Shown in pieces: positions 1 through 8,947 of a stretch of 64,000 nt of DNA. Position numbers and translations under genes: made by a program. Below the pieces are notes generated by a model. It had not been told where the DNA came from, searched no databases, and saw only the letters and a list, made by a program, of their open reading frames with translations. This DNA is from Aulosira sp. FACHB-615 (GTDB taxonomy: Bacteria > Cyanobacteriota > Cyanobacteriia > Cyanobacteriales > Nostocaceae), in contig NZ_JACJSE010000002.1 of NCBI RefSeq assembly GCF_014698045.1, forward strand, positions 310,001 through 374,000, read 5' to 3'. The first letter of the stretch is position 1, and each line of letters begins with the position of its first letter.

Positions 1-311
1 GTGTACACTTAATAATAAACCGCATCAGACCAGCAATGGTACGGGCAAATGATATGATGTCTGTCCAAGATGTTCAGGAACTGCTTGCAATTCCCTTGAT
101 TGGCGTGATCCCTGACGATGAGCGTGTAATTGTCTCTACCAATCGCGGCGAACCCTTGGTATTAGGGGATACTCCCTCTTTAGCTGCTATAGCTGTAGAA
201 AATATTGCTCGGAGATTGGAAGGAGAAACAGTCGAATTCTTGGATCTCGACGCACCCCCAGATAACATCTTCGCCCGATTGCGTAAGTTGTTATGGACAA
301 AGATTGTTTAA
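1..311 (+). CDS. minD: septum site-determining protein MinD, C-terminal part
   Basis: Open from the left edge of the window to a TAA at 309-311. The frame enters at base 3 and reads VHLIINRIRPAMVRAND, so the 5' part of the gene lies outside the window. MinD is the Walker-type ATPase that recruits MinC to the membrane to block FtsZ ring assembly away from mid-cell. Visible features are the INRIRP/MVRANDMMS segment, the LLAIPLIGVIPDD strand typical of ParA/MinD proteins, and a C-terminal amphipathic tail (IFARLRKLLW) that matches the membrane-targeting helix. minE follows after 28 bases, the usual min operon order, which makes the assignment firm despite truncation. Confidence 0.93.
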   Translation, partial: VHLIINRIRPAMVRANDMMSVQDVQELLAIPLIGVIPDDERVIVSTNRGEPLVLGDTPSLAAIAVENIARRLEGETVEFLDLDAPPDNIFARLRKLLWTKIV

Positions 312-339
312 TGTTTCAGTCTCCTGATATCTATTAGCA

Positions 340-639
340 ATGATCATTGAACTTATCGAACGACTTTTTTCTCGACCTCCTGAAAACAGTCGCAATCAAG
401 TTAAACGTCGCCTACAAGTAGTCATAGCCCACGACCGCGCTGATCTAGATGCTCAGACGTTAGAAAAAATGCGTCAAGAAATTCTAGATATTGTCTGTCG
501 TTATGTGGAAATTGAAACTGATGGCTTGGAATTTACGCTCGAAAGTAACCAAAGAACCACAGCTTTGATTGCCAATTTACCAATTCGGCGGGTGAAAGAC
601 TCTATGCCTCTTTTGGAAAGTGGTGATAAATCACAATAG
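340..639 (+). CDS. minE: cell division topological specificity factor MinE
   Basis: 99 residues, close to the usual 85-100. MinE stimulates the MinD ATPase and drives MinCD away from mid-cell. The N-terminus MIIELIERLFSR corresponds to the membrane-binding/anti-MinCD helix. KRRLQVVIAHDR is the conserved MinD-contact strand (the R-LQ---AHDR pattern), followed by the dimerisation domain with EILDIVCRYVEI. It starts 28 bases after minD stops and is very likely in the same transcript. The ATG at 340 fits family N-termini. Confidence 0.95.
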   Translation: MIIELIERLFSRPPENSRNQVKRRLQVVIAHDRADLDAQTLEKMRQEILDIVCRYVEIETDGLEFTLESNQRTTALIANLPIRRVKDSMPLLESGDKSQ

Positions 640-737
640 TTACTCAGAAAGTGCTGAGTAAAAACATACAAACCCTCTAGACCCTAGTCTCCAGCCTCTT
701 TTTTATACTTGGCGGTCAAACTTTTACACGGCAACTG

Positions 738-1262
738 CTATGTAAAAATTCCTGAGAAAATGCCTCTCAACCCATAATATATACAGGCTAGGCTCCCAAC
801 GATATAAACAAACCAAGTGAGAAAAAAGCCAATAGCTCGCCCTGGAGAGGGGCCGTAAGTTTTGATTAAACCCCATGCGTGGGCAATCCGAGCTACAGTT
901 ATGCTGCATCCCAACAGCCATAACAACCATGTTTGTACTTGCATTAGTTCTAAAGCCAGTACAAACAGTAACGCATGAGGTACATACTCTGCAAAATTTC
1001 CATGAGCGCGAACCTTGCGTTGCAACAACCCATCATCTTGACTGTGAGTGGGGAAGAGTTTTTGAGTGCTTTGTTCAACCAAAGTAGCCCAAGCACCAGG
1101 ATTAACGGAAGGATCAGGTTGTTGTGCAATGTCTTTTTGAGATTCGCCATGCCAAACTCTAGTTTTTGTGCGTTCAAAAGCCACAATATAAGACAGAAAA
1201 AAAGCAATCAGACCATTCAGCCCAATAAAAAGAGTAGAGATAGGAATAGAAGTCTCGATCAT
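738..1262 (-). CDS. MAPEG-family membrane protein
   Basis: 174 residues with about four hydrophobic segments (residues 8-27, 95-112, 113-130, 142-165). The segment RAHGNFAEYVPHALLFVLALEL matches the MAPEG signature (R-x-x-x-N-x-x-E-x-x-P) of eicosanoid and glutathione-metabolism proteins; in bacteria such proteins are mostly uncharacterised glutathione-transferase-like membrane enzymes. Compared with the compact bacterial form there is an extra loop of about 35 residues (roughly 34-70) between the first helix and the signature. It faces minE (convergent) and starts about 100 bases from the next plus-strand gene. The family assignment is from the motif; the substrate is unknown. Confidence 0.75.
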   Translation of the reverse strand: MIETSIPISTLFIGLNGLIAFFLSYIVAFERTKTRVWHGESQKDIAQQPDPSVNPGAWATLVEQSTQKLFPTHSQDDGLLQRKVRAHGNFAEYVPHALLFVLALELMQVQTWLLWLLGCSITVARIAHAWGLIKTYGPSPGRAIGFFLTWFVYIVGSLACIYYGLRGIFSGIFT

Positions 1263-1360
1263 TTTTCGGAAGTTATAGATTCTGTGTCCAGAATTAGAGA
1301 TATTTAATCAAACTGTTGTATTTTGGGCAAACTAAACTAGCCAAATACATCAGATATGTA

Positions 1361-1996
1361 ATGAAATCACTGTTATTTCCGCAACTAATCTCTTTGAGTT
1401 TGCTAGTTTTTACTACTTTAATTACAAATTGTCAAGTCTCTCAAGCATCTCAAGTCTCTACTCTCCAAGCATCAGGTGTGAAAGAAAGTAAAATTATTGG
1501 AGGTGCAATTGATTGCGACAATGATGGGCGACAAAATGACTCACGCATTGATGATGATGGTGATGGTATTCCCGATAGATGTGTGATTGATACTTCTGTA
1601 ACCGCAAAACAGGAAATTAATCAAGAAAGTGCAAAACAACTGTTTGAGAAGCTAATGCAGTCCCTCACAGAGATGACTGAAGGTTGTGATGAAACGACAA
1701 AAGTAAAAGCAGGTGTGGTTTATAGAATTTGTACTATCAATAATGAACCTGTGACAGCTTCAGAAGCACTTTTAGAAGTCGGAGACGGGGTAGGCTTCTG
1801 GTTTAGAAATAACAAAGTTATAGCCATCAGGTATTTCCACTCTGGAGAAACTTTGTTTTTCGATGATGAACAATTAATTGCTAAGTTTTCTGACGACGAA
1901 GAACTACAAAGTGAATTTTCCGATGAAGAACGTCGGGAAGCTGAGAATTTAGCCCAGTCTGGCTACCAAAATATTTTTCAAGTTTTTACTGAGTAA
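1361..1996 (+). CDS. secreted or lipid-anchored protein with a thrombospondin-3-like calcium motif
   Basis: The ATG at 1361 is preferred because it places a signal-like hydrophobic stretch (LISLSLLVFTTLI) right at the N-terminus; an in-frame TTG lies at 1316. The peptide LITNCQ resembles a lipobox, but Asn just before Cys is unusual, so lipidation is doubtful. After the leader comes an Asp-rich stretch (DCDNDGRQND ... DDDGDGIPDRC) like the DxDxDG calcium loops of thrombospondin type-3 repeats, bracketed by two cysteines. The rest is a mixed alpha/beta region of about 130 residues ending in a very acidic tail (DDEQ, DDEELQ, SDEERRE). I do not recognise the family; export and calcium binding are inferred. 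Confidence 0.6.
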   Translation: MKSLLFPQLISLSLLVFTTLITNCQVSQASQVSTLQASGVKESKIIGGAIDCDNDGRQNDSRIDDDGDGIPDRCVIDTSVTAKQEINQESAKQLFEKLMQSLTEMTEGCDETTKVKAGVVYRICTINNEPVTASEALLEVGDGVGFWFRNNKVIAIRYFHSGETLFFDDEQLIAKFSDDEELQSEFSDEERREAENLAQSGYQNIFQVFTE

Positions 1997-2011
1997 TTTC
2001 CCTAATTTCTC

Positions 2012-2165
2012 ATACCATTTTGGATTTTAGATTTTGCGAAAAGTTGCGTGGGCGGGTTCCCCGACTTGAGCAAACTTTTCAAGACAGATTTTGGATTGGG
2101 TAAGGGTTGATCGGTAAGCTTTTGAGCCATCAATCTGTCGCAATCATTTTTTAATTTGGTATCAG
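2012..2165. repeat. dispersed TACCA(A/T)TTT palindromic repeat, copy 1, with nested insertion
   Basis: Begins ATACCATTTTGGATTTTAG and ends with AATTTGGTAT, giving partly complementary ends. The same sequence recurs at 39632-39734 and, inverted, at 27111-27216. Compared with those copies this one carries an extra ~52 bases (about 2036-2088) that form their own inverted repeat (GAAAAGTT / AAACTTTTC around a GGCGGGTTCCCCG core). That looks like a second small element inserted in the first. It fills most of the 335-base gap between the calcium-motif protein and glnB. Confidence 0.6.
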
Positions 2166-2332
2166 TAAAATCCGATTTTGGAATTTTTCTAGAAGGCGTT
2201 GCTGATTTTAGAGACGCAAAAACATCTGAAAGTTTAACTTGTGGATGTTTTTCATCTCACTTTCAGCAACGCTGACTATTTTGTCAAGTATTAGACAGTA
2301 ATAGACGCGATCGCTCGCGCCACTATTTAGCC

Positions 2333-2671
2333 TTATACTGCTTCTGTATTCTTTTCTCCAGTCCGAATCCGCACTACTTGTTCAACAGGAGAGATGAAGA
2401 TTTTACCATCACCAATTTCGCCAGTGCGGGCAGCAGAAATAATTTTGTCTACCACCATATCAACTTGGTTATCTTCAACCACAATTTCTACTTTCAGTTT
2501 TTGCAGAAACTCAACAGTGTATTCTGAACCACGATAGCGTTCGGTTTGTCCTTTTTGCCGTCCAAAACCTCGCACTTCGGAAACTGTCATCCCCACGATA
2601 CCCGCATTAACCAAAGCAATCTTCACTTCGTCAAGCTTAAATGGGCGAATAATTGCTTCTACTTTTTTCAT
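2333..2671 (-). CDS. glnB: nitrogen regulatory protein PII
   Basis: 112 residues, the standard PII length. PII is a trimeric sensor of 2-oxoglutarate and ATP/ADP; in cyanobacteria it controls N-acetylglutamate kinase, PipX and transport. Visible features are the T-loop with RYRGSEY, where Ser49 is the residue phosphorylated in cyanobacterial PII and Tyr51 is also present, the B-loop TGEIGDGKIFI, and the N-terminal MKKVEAIIRPFK. The gene stands alone. The 270 bases upstream hold only a weak candidate for an NtcA box (see rejected items). Confidence 0.97.
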   Translation of the reverse strand: MKKVEAIIRPFKLDEVKIALVNAGIVGMTVSEVRGFGRQKGQTERYRGSEYTVEFLQKLKVEIVVEDNQVDMVVDKIISAARTGEIGDGKIFISPVEQVVRIRTGEKNTEAV

Positions 2672-2941
2672 GTATTTGACTCCTTAATCTTAAATAGGTT
2701 CGTTTATCTATCTAAGCAGATCAATCGTCTGACATTCTTACCAATAACCCGATTACCAAAACATAATGTAATAATTGCAACTTTTTTTAAAGTGTCTGGT
2801 TTTTGTCTATGCAGTTTTAGCAATTCAGATTGAAGTCCAAAATAGGGAGATATACAAGGAGTGAGGTGAAACTTGCTTGATTTACCTTAAAGATAGAAAA
2901 ATTCTATATTTAAGTAGATTTGTTAACAATTCATGGCCAAA

Positions 2942-3544
2942 TTAGTTACTTTGATGGGCAAATAAGGGTCTTACAATTAAATACCCAGCACCAAAAGCTG
3001 TCAGCATAACTAACACAATAGTAATCACTAATCCCCAACCATTAATTTCTCTCTTTTCGGGTTCCCTAGAAGAATAATAACTGACAGGCTGTTCCTCAAT
3101 AAAGATGGTTTCCGGCTGAGGAGAACCTATTTCGACCACAGGTAAAGGAAAAGGACGGCGTTTGGCTTTTGGCGGGGCGGCTGGACGCGGACGCGCTGAC
3201 TGTGAACGTGGACGTGCTTCTTTTTTTGGCTGTTTGGGGAAATTTTTCACTTCACCACTAGCACGGCTGGGCGAGTTACTATCCTTACTTTCGGGGACAC
3301 GGAAATCAACTAGTTTTTGCAATTGGGAAACAGACTGCAAGACTTTGGCAATTTCTTGGCGGAGAAATTTATTTTCTTGCACCAGTTGTTGATTTTTCGC
3401 GTTGAGTGCATCTAACTGTGCTTGGGTTGCTTCTAACTCTGCTGCCAATTCCCGATATACGTACAATGGCACAGAGGAGGGATGATTTGGAGAAGCGGGC
3501 CGTTTTGCAGAGTGGCTATGAACAGCTGCTGTGGTTGTTCGCAT
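2942..3544 (-). CDS. coiled-coil membrane protein, conserved cyanobacterial type
   Basis: 200 residues. A short disordered N-terminus is followed by a strong heptad coiled coil (about residues 28-75, ELEATQAQLDALNAKNQQL...). Next come a Lys/Arg/Pro-rich low-complexity linker (85-135, RPRPAAPPKAKRRPFP) and one C-terminal membrane helix (170-192, GLVITIVLVMLTAFGAGYL). The layout suggests a tail-anchored cytoplasmic protein with a self-associating N-terminal half. No family name comes to mind. It is transcribed alone, between glnB and thiD on the same strand, with about 190 non-coding bases before it. Confidence 0.7.
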   Translation of the reverse strand: MRTTTAAVHSHSAKRPASPNHPSSVPLYVYRELAAELEATQAQLDALNAKNQQLVQENKFLRQEIAKVLQSVSQLQKLVDFRVPESKDSNSPSRASGEVKNFPKQPKKEARPRSQSARPRPAAPPKAKRRPFPLPVVEIGSPQPETIFIEEQPVSYYSSREPEKREINGWGLVITIVLVMLTAFGAGYLIVRPLFAHQSN

Positions 3545-3734
3545 CGGTGAATTGGTATCAAAAGTTAAGGTAATGGAATTTTACAGAAATGCTAGGGGAA
3601 ATGGCTAGATATGAAACTATGCCCAAGAATAATAGATAAATGCCGAGATAGCAAAGATTTTTTTCGGTCGAGTCAATACCTAAAAATCGCCATAACAAGC
3701 AACTAACAACTTACAATATTCCACTAAATACAGG

Positions 3735-4556
3735 TCAATTTCGTAACAAAGGAAAAAAGTGTCCTACAGGCCCTTGACCTTTGCCTATACTGAGTGAGTA
3801 AGCAAGAGCAGTTGTAACATAGTCTTTTGCTTGTTTGACAGATGTTAACAAATCCTTGCCCATTGCCAAATTAGCAGCGATCGCAGCTGATAGAGTACAA
3901 CCAGTACCGTGGGTATTTTGCGTGTCTATTTGCTGTGTTGTCAAGAGTTCCAAACAATCGCCATCAAACCAGATATCCACCCCACGGGCATTGCCCTGCA
4001 TCCCGCCACCTTTGACTAAAACACTTTGCGCTTTGAAATTACGGTGAATAGTTTGGGCAGCCGCCCTCATATCATCTAGAGTATTAATCGGGAAACCGCT
4101 TAAAATCTGCGCCTCATAGCGGTTAGGGGTAATAATAACTGCCTGGGGAATTAACTGCTGAGATAACGTCTTAATTGCATCATCATCAATTAACTGCGCC
4201 CCTGTGCGAGATACCATCACCGGGTCAACCACTAAATTATTAATTTCTAAAGCCTCTACTTGCTTGGCCACAGCCGCAATAATTTCTTGATTTAGCAACA
4301 TTCCCGTTTTCGCAGCTATAACGCCAATATCCTCTGCTATCGCTTGCATTTGGGCAACAACAGCCTCCGGTGGCATTGCATCCACTCGCCTCACCCCCAA
4401 GGTATTTTGCGCCGTCACGCAGGTTACAGCACTAGTACCGTGGACACAGTGAAAGGCAAAGGTGCGTAAATCAGCTTGTATCCCTGCACCACCGCCACTA
4501 TCAGAACCAGCAATAGTTAAAGCTACGGGTATTTTTGATGTCTTTTCGGCATTCAT
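3735..4556 (-). CDS. thiD: hydroxymethylpyrimidine kinase / phosphomethylpyrimidine kinase
   Basis: 273 residues from the chosen ATG at 4556 (MNAEKTSKIPVALTIAGSDS). A longer frame opens at 4634, but the extra 26 residues come from a short-tandem-repeat tract and do not resemble the family. ThiD phosphorylates HMP and then HMP-P to give HMP-PP for thiamine synthesis. Motifs seen: AGSDSGGGAGIQADLRTF (substrate site), KTGML, VVDPVM, the ITPNRYEA strand, and the ribokinase-fold signature NTHGTGCTLSAAIAA with the catalytic Cys near the C-terminus. The length is normal. Confidence 0.95.
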   Translation of the reverse strand: MNAEKTSKIPVALTIAGSDSGGGAGIQADLRTFAFHCVHGTSAVTCVTAQNTLGVRRVDAMPPEAVVAQMQAIAEDIGVIAAKTGMLLNQEIIAAVAKQVEALEINNLVVDPVMVSRTGAQLIDDDAIKTLSQQLIPQAVIITPNRYEAQILSGFPINTLDDMRAAAQTIHRNFKAQSVLVKGGGMQGNARGVDIWFDGDCLELLTTQQIDTQNTHGTGCTLSAAIAANLAMGKDLLTSVKQAKDYVTTALAYSLSIGKGQGPVGHFFPLLRN

Positions 4557-4634
4557 AAGGGGAGTTTGGGTGTGAGGGTGTAGGGGGACGAGGTGGACAA
4601 GGGAGACAAGGTAGAAGGAATGACTAATGACCAA
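4557..4634. repeat. short tandem repeat tract (GGACAAGG/GGAGACAAGG type)
   Basis: Low-complexity tract with GGGGACGAGG, GGACAAGG and GGAGACAAGG units upstream of thiD. It is the same nonamer family as the longer tracts at 16519-16608 and 58492-58631. Confidence 0.5.
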
Positions 4635-4701
4635 TGACTAATAACCATTGACAACTTCTAGAGTCACTTCATTTCATACTTCACACTTCAGACTTCATAC
4701 T

Positions 4702-6303
4702 TCACTTAACCTTCAATAAAGGGTTTGGTTGTGGGTTTTGGGGTCTGGTTTGTGGCACAACTGTAAGATAAGGTTGCAATTTTGCGGAGTCAACCCAGCC
4801 AGAGTAATATTTTACGCTGGTAGACTTGGGAGAAATATCAAGTAACTCTAAATCACCGCGCATTGCATTCCAATTCCTTGCTAATTCTGGGTTTGGGTTG
4901 AGTTGTCCAGAACCGATACCTTGAGGGCCGCCGCCAACTAAATTGAGAGAAACTTCATCTAAGGCACGAATAAAGCGTTGTCCATTCCAGTGCCATTCAA
5001 AACCAGGCCATTCAATAGGTGTTTTTCCTGCGGGTAAAGAACGCCCAAACTCATACTTACTTGCACCTTCATTGAGTTTTGCTGTGAAGCCTTGAGGATA
5101 TGTCACCTCGTAACGTCCTTTGTTCGTTTGGAAATTTACAGGACTCCACCACAAAACTTCTACAGTCTGATTAGCTGATAAAGAAGCAGCAGACTTTTGA
5201 TTAGTTGAGGCACTGTAAATTGGTAATGTTTCTGGCACTTTAGCCATTGCAGTAAAGCGCCAACAAGACCAACTCTCTGGGTTATCAGCAGCTTGCCATT
5301 TCACTTGGCAAACACCGTTAGCACTACTCACCCACAGACTGTTATTTTCTACTCTGATTTTGTCAGGAATTGCCCCAACTAAAGGACTGTTATGTGTGGT
5401 GTATGTACTTAAAGAACCATCAGGACGATAAGCAACTAATCCCTTGGCGGGAATGTAGAGATTTCCTTCACCACTCACATTAGTACCCATCCAAAAAGTT
5501 GGACTATTAACATCACCAGTAATGGCTAAATCTGTGATTTGTGTAAATGCCAAGGCTTCTGGTTGAATTAAGCTAAATTTATCAGTTTTTGGGTCATAAC
5601 TAACAATGGTGGCAATACCGTTGTTACCTTCACCTTGCTCAAAGGCAATTGACCACCAAATCTGATCGCCATAAATTAAATTAGATGTAATTCTCGGCAC
5701 ACCTAACAAATTTCCTTCAGCCGAAAATCCGGCTTTTACTGCTGCATTTTGCAAATCTTTAAGGGTGTATAAAGTTTGCCGTTGAGGAGTTTTATTATTA
5801 GGTGTAATTAATTCAAAAACAATTTTATCTTTGGTTGGATCTTTGACTTCTGGGCGGGAGAGATTATTATCAGAATTTAAAGAATAATTTGGCTCTTGAA
5901 TCACCCGATACTGATAAGTTTTACCCTGCAAGTTAATATTTTTGAACTTGGGATTTACTATCTCTTGGGCAAAAGCAGTATAGTTGCTTGGTGGTTGTAA
6001 GTCTTTGGGTAAAGTTCCTTTTTGGACTGTCCAAGTATTATTAGCTCGACAGAAAACAAAATCCTGCTTTAAAGTTTGAAATCTAATCGTGTCATCATTC
6101 GCTATGATATTGCGAATATGCCAATCAAACCTGTCATAAAAGCCTTCGTTTGGCTTTTGTCCTGGTAAAGCCACAACCTCAGCTTGGGGACAGTTTTCTA
6201 CTTTCGCTTTCACGGTATTTGTAGCTTGAGAGATGCCGTCAATACTAGAACTACAAGCACTAAGAAGTAATAAGACACCCAAAACAGCAATATTTTTTTG
6301 CAT
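4702..6303 (-). CDS. large lipoprotein of unknown function
   Basis: 533 residues from the ATG at 6303 (a TTG two codons upstream is less likely). MQKNIAVLGVLLLLSACSSS is a clear lipoprotein signal with lipobox LSAC, so the mature protein is probably anchored by a lipid on an outer face. The body has strand-rich segments of the kind IYGDQIWWSIAFEQG, PTFWMGTNVSGEGNLYIP and RVENNSLWVSSANGVCQV, spaced like blades of a beta-propeller (inference). The C-terminal third (GFEWHWNGQRFIRALDE) is probably a separate domain. I do not recognise the family. It lies in the same orientation as the downstream thiD and the upstream small membrane-protein gene, but the gaps are 145 and 237 bases, so an operon is not obvious. 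Confidence 0.75.
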   Translation of the reverse strand: MQKNIAVLGVLLLLSACSSSIDGISQATNTVKAKVENCPQAEVVALPGQKPNEGFYDRFDWHIRNIIANDDTIRFQTLKQDFVFCRANNTWTVQKGTLPKDLQPPSNYTAFAQEIVNPKFKNINLQGKTYQYRVIQEPNYSLNSDNNLSRPEVKDPTKDKIVFELITPNNKTPQRQTLYTLKDLQNAAVKAGFSAEGNLLGVPRITSNLIYGDQIWWSIAFEQGEGNNGIATIVSYDPKTDKFSLIQPEALAFTQITDLAITGDVNSPTFWMGTNVSGEGNLYIPAKGLVAYRPDGSLSTYTTHNSPLVGAIPDKIRVENNSLWVSSANGVCQVKWQAADNPESWSCWRFTAMAKVPETLPIYSASTNQKSAASLSANQTVEVLWWSPVNFQTNKGRYEVTYPQGFTAKLNEGASKYEFGRSLPAGKTPIEWPGFEWHWNGQRFIRALDEVSLNLVGGGPQGIGSGQLNPNPELARNWNAMRGDLELLDISPKSTSVKYYSGWVDSAKLQPYLTVVPQTRPQNPQPNPLLKVK

Positions 6304-6447
6304 AACCAATTCTCATCTCTTGACCAAGATGAATGATTTTTTATTTCTGTTTTTAACTACAATTTCTCTAGACAAGATTTCCCAAAATTTTGCAAAAAAA
6401 TTAATTCATTTGGTTAAGATATTTGCTGGAAAAATGCTCAGGAAATT

Positions 6448-6480
6448 AGATCCCCGACTTATATAATAAATCGGGGATCT
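6448..6480 (-). terminator. perfect 10-bp hairpin, possible terminator
   Basis: AGATCCCCGA at 6448-6457 pairs perfectly with TCGGGGATCT at 6471-6480 across a 13-base AT loop. It lies 60 bases beyond the stop of the minus-strand gene ending at 6541. There is no strong U-run, so it may be a dispersed palindrome rather than a true intrinsic terminator. Confidence 0.45.
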
Positions 6481-6540
6481 GATTTTGCTTTGCTTCTCAA
6501 TATACCTTGCAATTTCCTAGAACTGATGACGGCGGGAAGA

Positions 6541-6972
6541 TTAACTTTGTTCCCCGCGTAAATTTTGTAATGCTCCCTGTAAATATTTAGCCCATTGGGT
6601 GGCTAAGGGAATTTCTGTAAATGGGACAAGTACAGATTTAGCGGGTTCAGCAATAACAAATTCTATTTTGATATCTCGACCTCTGGCGGGTGGTGCTTCT
6701 ATATTAACGATTGTATCGTTGACCAAAAGATTGATTTTTTTGACATCAAGTAAAGAAAAAGTTTCTACATTGATTGGGCCTTTAGTTGTGGGTTTACCCC
6801 AAGTAAGATTGTTGTCTTTTTGACCTAATACAGCATAAATATCATATTTGGCTCGTTCAAATTGTGCTGCCCAAGTTCGGTAAGCTTCGACCTTTTGATA
6901 TTCTTTAGATCCTTGCCAAGCTAACCAAAAAAACGCTATCAACAAAGGCAACCATAAAAGACCACGTTCCAT
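6541..6972 (-). CDS. small membrane-anchored protein of unknown function
   Basis: 143 residues. One N-terminal membrane helix (LLWLPLLIAFFWLAWQG) has positive charge after it (KEYQKVEAYR), followed by a soluble domain of about 115 residues. The segment TIVNIEAPPARGRDIKIEFVIAEP and the C-terminal helix (ATQWAKYLQGALQNL) are the most ordered-looking parts. It is divergent from the subtilase gene, with 120 bases between the starts that must hold both promoters. No family was recognised. Confidence 0.65.
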   Translation of the reverse strand: MERGLLWLPLLIAFFWLAWQGSKEYQKVEAYRTWAAQFERAKYDIYAVLGQKDNNLTWGKPTTKGPINVETFSLLDVKKINLLVNDTIVNIEAPPARGRDIKIEFVIAEPAKSVLVPFTEIPLATQWAKYLQGALQNLRGEQS

Positions 6973-7092
6973 CGTTTAACAAATCCTGAGTCGTAAGTGA
7001 AGGTTTAACTAACTAAAGTGACAATTACACCAATCAGGGATGTAAATAAGTTATGTTAGTGAGCAAACTGGCAAAAGCGTTAACGAGTTAAT

Positions 7093-8937
7093 ATGAGAAG
7101 GCTATTATTATTGTGCCTGTTTATTATTGGGCTGGGTGCTGCTGTTTTTGGATTTTTAAATTTTCAGGGACTAGCAGCCAAAGGTGATTTTGAAACGATT
7201 GTGCTTGATTTTCGGGAAGATATTGCTAAAGATGAAATAGACCGAGACTTGCAAGCGATCGCTCAACAATACAACGTCACACCCCAATTAGATAATAAAT
7301 TTTCTGCACAAGACAATGTGTATATTATCAAAGGCGATCGCCAAAGGCTGCAACAACTGAAAAAATCTCAGTTTGCCAAAGCCACAGAATTTATTGAACC
7401 AAATTACATCTATAGAATTCCCCCAGAACCTCAAACCACCGTTCTTGGAGAACTCACCCCGCCCCAAAATAAAGAAGTCAAACCTTCCTTAATCGGCCCC
7501 AACGACCCATATTACAGCAAGCAGTGGAACCTCCACAAAATCGGCATTGAAGGCGCGTGGACGGAAACCAAAGGTAGCGGCATCACCGTTGCAGTCATTG
7601 ATACTGGTGTTACGCAAGTACGCGACTTAAAAGAGACCAAATTTGTCAAAGGCTACGATTTTGTGAATGACCGAGAACAAGCCACCGATGACTATGGTCA
7701 TGGTACACACGTTGCAGGTACAGTCGCCCAAGCTACCAATAATCAATATGGTGTCGCGGGTGTTGCTTACGAAGCCACTCTTATGCCACTCAAAGTTTTA
7801 AATGAAAATGGTGGTGGTACAGTTGCTGATATTGCCGAAGCCATTAAATTTGCCGCCGATAAAGGTGCAGATGTCATTAATATGAGCTTGGGTGGTGGCG
7901 GTGAAAGCCAGTTAATGAAAGATGCTATTGATTATGCCTATAGAAAAGGTGTAGTCATCATTGCGGCGGCTGGTAATGAAAGTGCCAATGGTGCAAGCTA
8001 TCCCGCCCGTTACCCCCATGTGATTGGTGTTTCCGCCTTCGGCCCAGAAGGTGAAAAAGCAGACTACTCTAACTATGGTGCTGGCGTAGATATTTCCGCC
8101 CCTGGTGGTAGTGACACTGGCAAGATTTTGCAAGAAACCATCAACGAAAATGGCGAAAGTGAATTTTTGGGACTCAAAGGTACAAGTATGGCTGCGCCTC
8201 ACGTTGCAGGTGTAGCGGCTTTAATCAAAGCCAAAGGTATCGAAAACCCCGATGACATTTTAAAAGTTCTCAAACAGTCAGCTAGAGTTATTCAAGATGA
8301 TGGGTTGAACTATTACGGTGCTGGACAACTCAACGCCGAAGCCGCAGTTAAACTAGCAGCCCAAGGACAACTCAGTTTCCCCGATTTCTTCCGGTGGTTG
8401 CGCGATAACGGTTATATTAACCCCGGCTTTTGGATAGATGGCGGTGCAGTGGCACTGTTGCCAAAGATTTTAATGGTAGTCGGTTCCTATTTACTGGCTT
8501 GGTTTTTACGGGTTTATTTCCCCTTTACCTGGAGTTGGGCTTTATTTAGTGGCTTAACTTTTGGTAGTTCTGGGTTATTTTTCCTCAAAGGTATCTATAT
8601 ATTTGATTTACCCCAGTGGCCTTTCCGCCTGTTAGGCAGTTCTCTACCTGAGTTGGGTAACACACTACAAGGTACAGATGCTTTTAATCCTGTATTTGCC
8701 AGTGTCTTGATTCCGCTTGTTTTAGTTGTATTCCTGCTAGGACATCCTAGTTGGAAATGGTTTGCCGTTGGTTCTACTTTAGGTGTGGCTGCTTGCTTGA
8801 CAGTCAGTGCCATTTATGATCCAGCCGTTTGGGGTTTGGGTAGCGGTAACTTAGCAAGAACATTCCTCATTGTTAATGCTTTACTCTGTTACGGACTAGC
8901 CCGTTTGGCAGTTAACAACGAAAGACAAGTGGCATAA
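7093..8937 (+). CDS. membrane-anchored subtilisin-like serine protease (S8)
   Basis: 614 residues. The N-terminal signal/anchor (residues 3-23) is followed by an inhibitor-I9-like propeptide region (about 35-110) and the S8 catalytic domain (about 140-420). The catalytic triad is visible: Asp170 in VAVIDTGV, His203 in DDYGHGTHVAG and Ser365 in GTSMAAPHVAG, with the oxyanion Asn295 in AAAGNES. After the protease domain there are about 180 residues with several hydrophobic segments (for example 449-470, 476-500, 540-560, 570-590), an unusual membrane-embedded C-terminal extension for a subtilase. The protease domain therefore probably sits on the outer or periplasmic face. All catalytic residues are present, so it should be active. 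Confidence 0.9.
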   Translation: MRRLLLLCLFIIGLGAAVFGFLNFQGLAAKGDFETIVLDFREDIAKDEIDRDLQAIAQQYNVTPQLDNKFSAQDNVYIIKGDRQRLQQLKKSQFAKATEFIEPNYIYRIPPEPQTTVLGELTPPQNKEVKPSLIGPNDPYYSKQWNLHKIGIEGAWTETKGSGITVAVIDTGVTQVRDLKETKFVKGYDFVNDREQATDDYGHGTHVAGTVAQATNNQYGVAGVAYEATLMPLKVLNENGGGTVADIAEAIKFAADKGADVINMSLGGGGESQLMKDAIDYAYRKGVVIIAAAGNESANGASYPARYPHVIGVSAFGPEGEKADYSNYGAGVDISAPGGSDTGKILQETINENGESEFLGLKGTSMAAPHVAGVAALIKAKGIENPDDILKVLKQSARVIQDDGLNYYGAGQLNAEAAVKLAAQGQLSFPDFFRWLRDNGYINPGFWIDGGAVALLPKILMVVGSYLLAWFLRVYFPFTWSWALFSGLTFGSSGLFFLKGIYIFDLPQWPFRLLGSSLPELGNTLQGTDAFNPVFASVLIPLVLVVFLLGHPSWKWFAVGSTLGVAACLTVSAIYDPAVWGLGSGNLARTFLIVNALLCYGLARLAVNNERQVA

Positions 8938-8947
8938 AATATCAGGG

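Noticed and set aside
2914..2927. Candidate NtcA site upstream of glnB (GTTAACAAATCTAC on the minus strand)
   Set aside because: One mismatch to GTAN8TAC, poor spacing to a -10 box and about 240 bases from the start codon; insufficient to call without transcript data.
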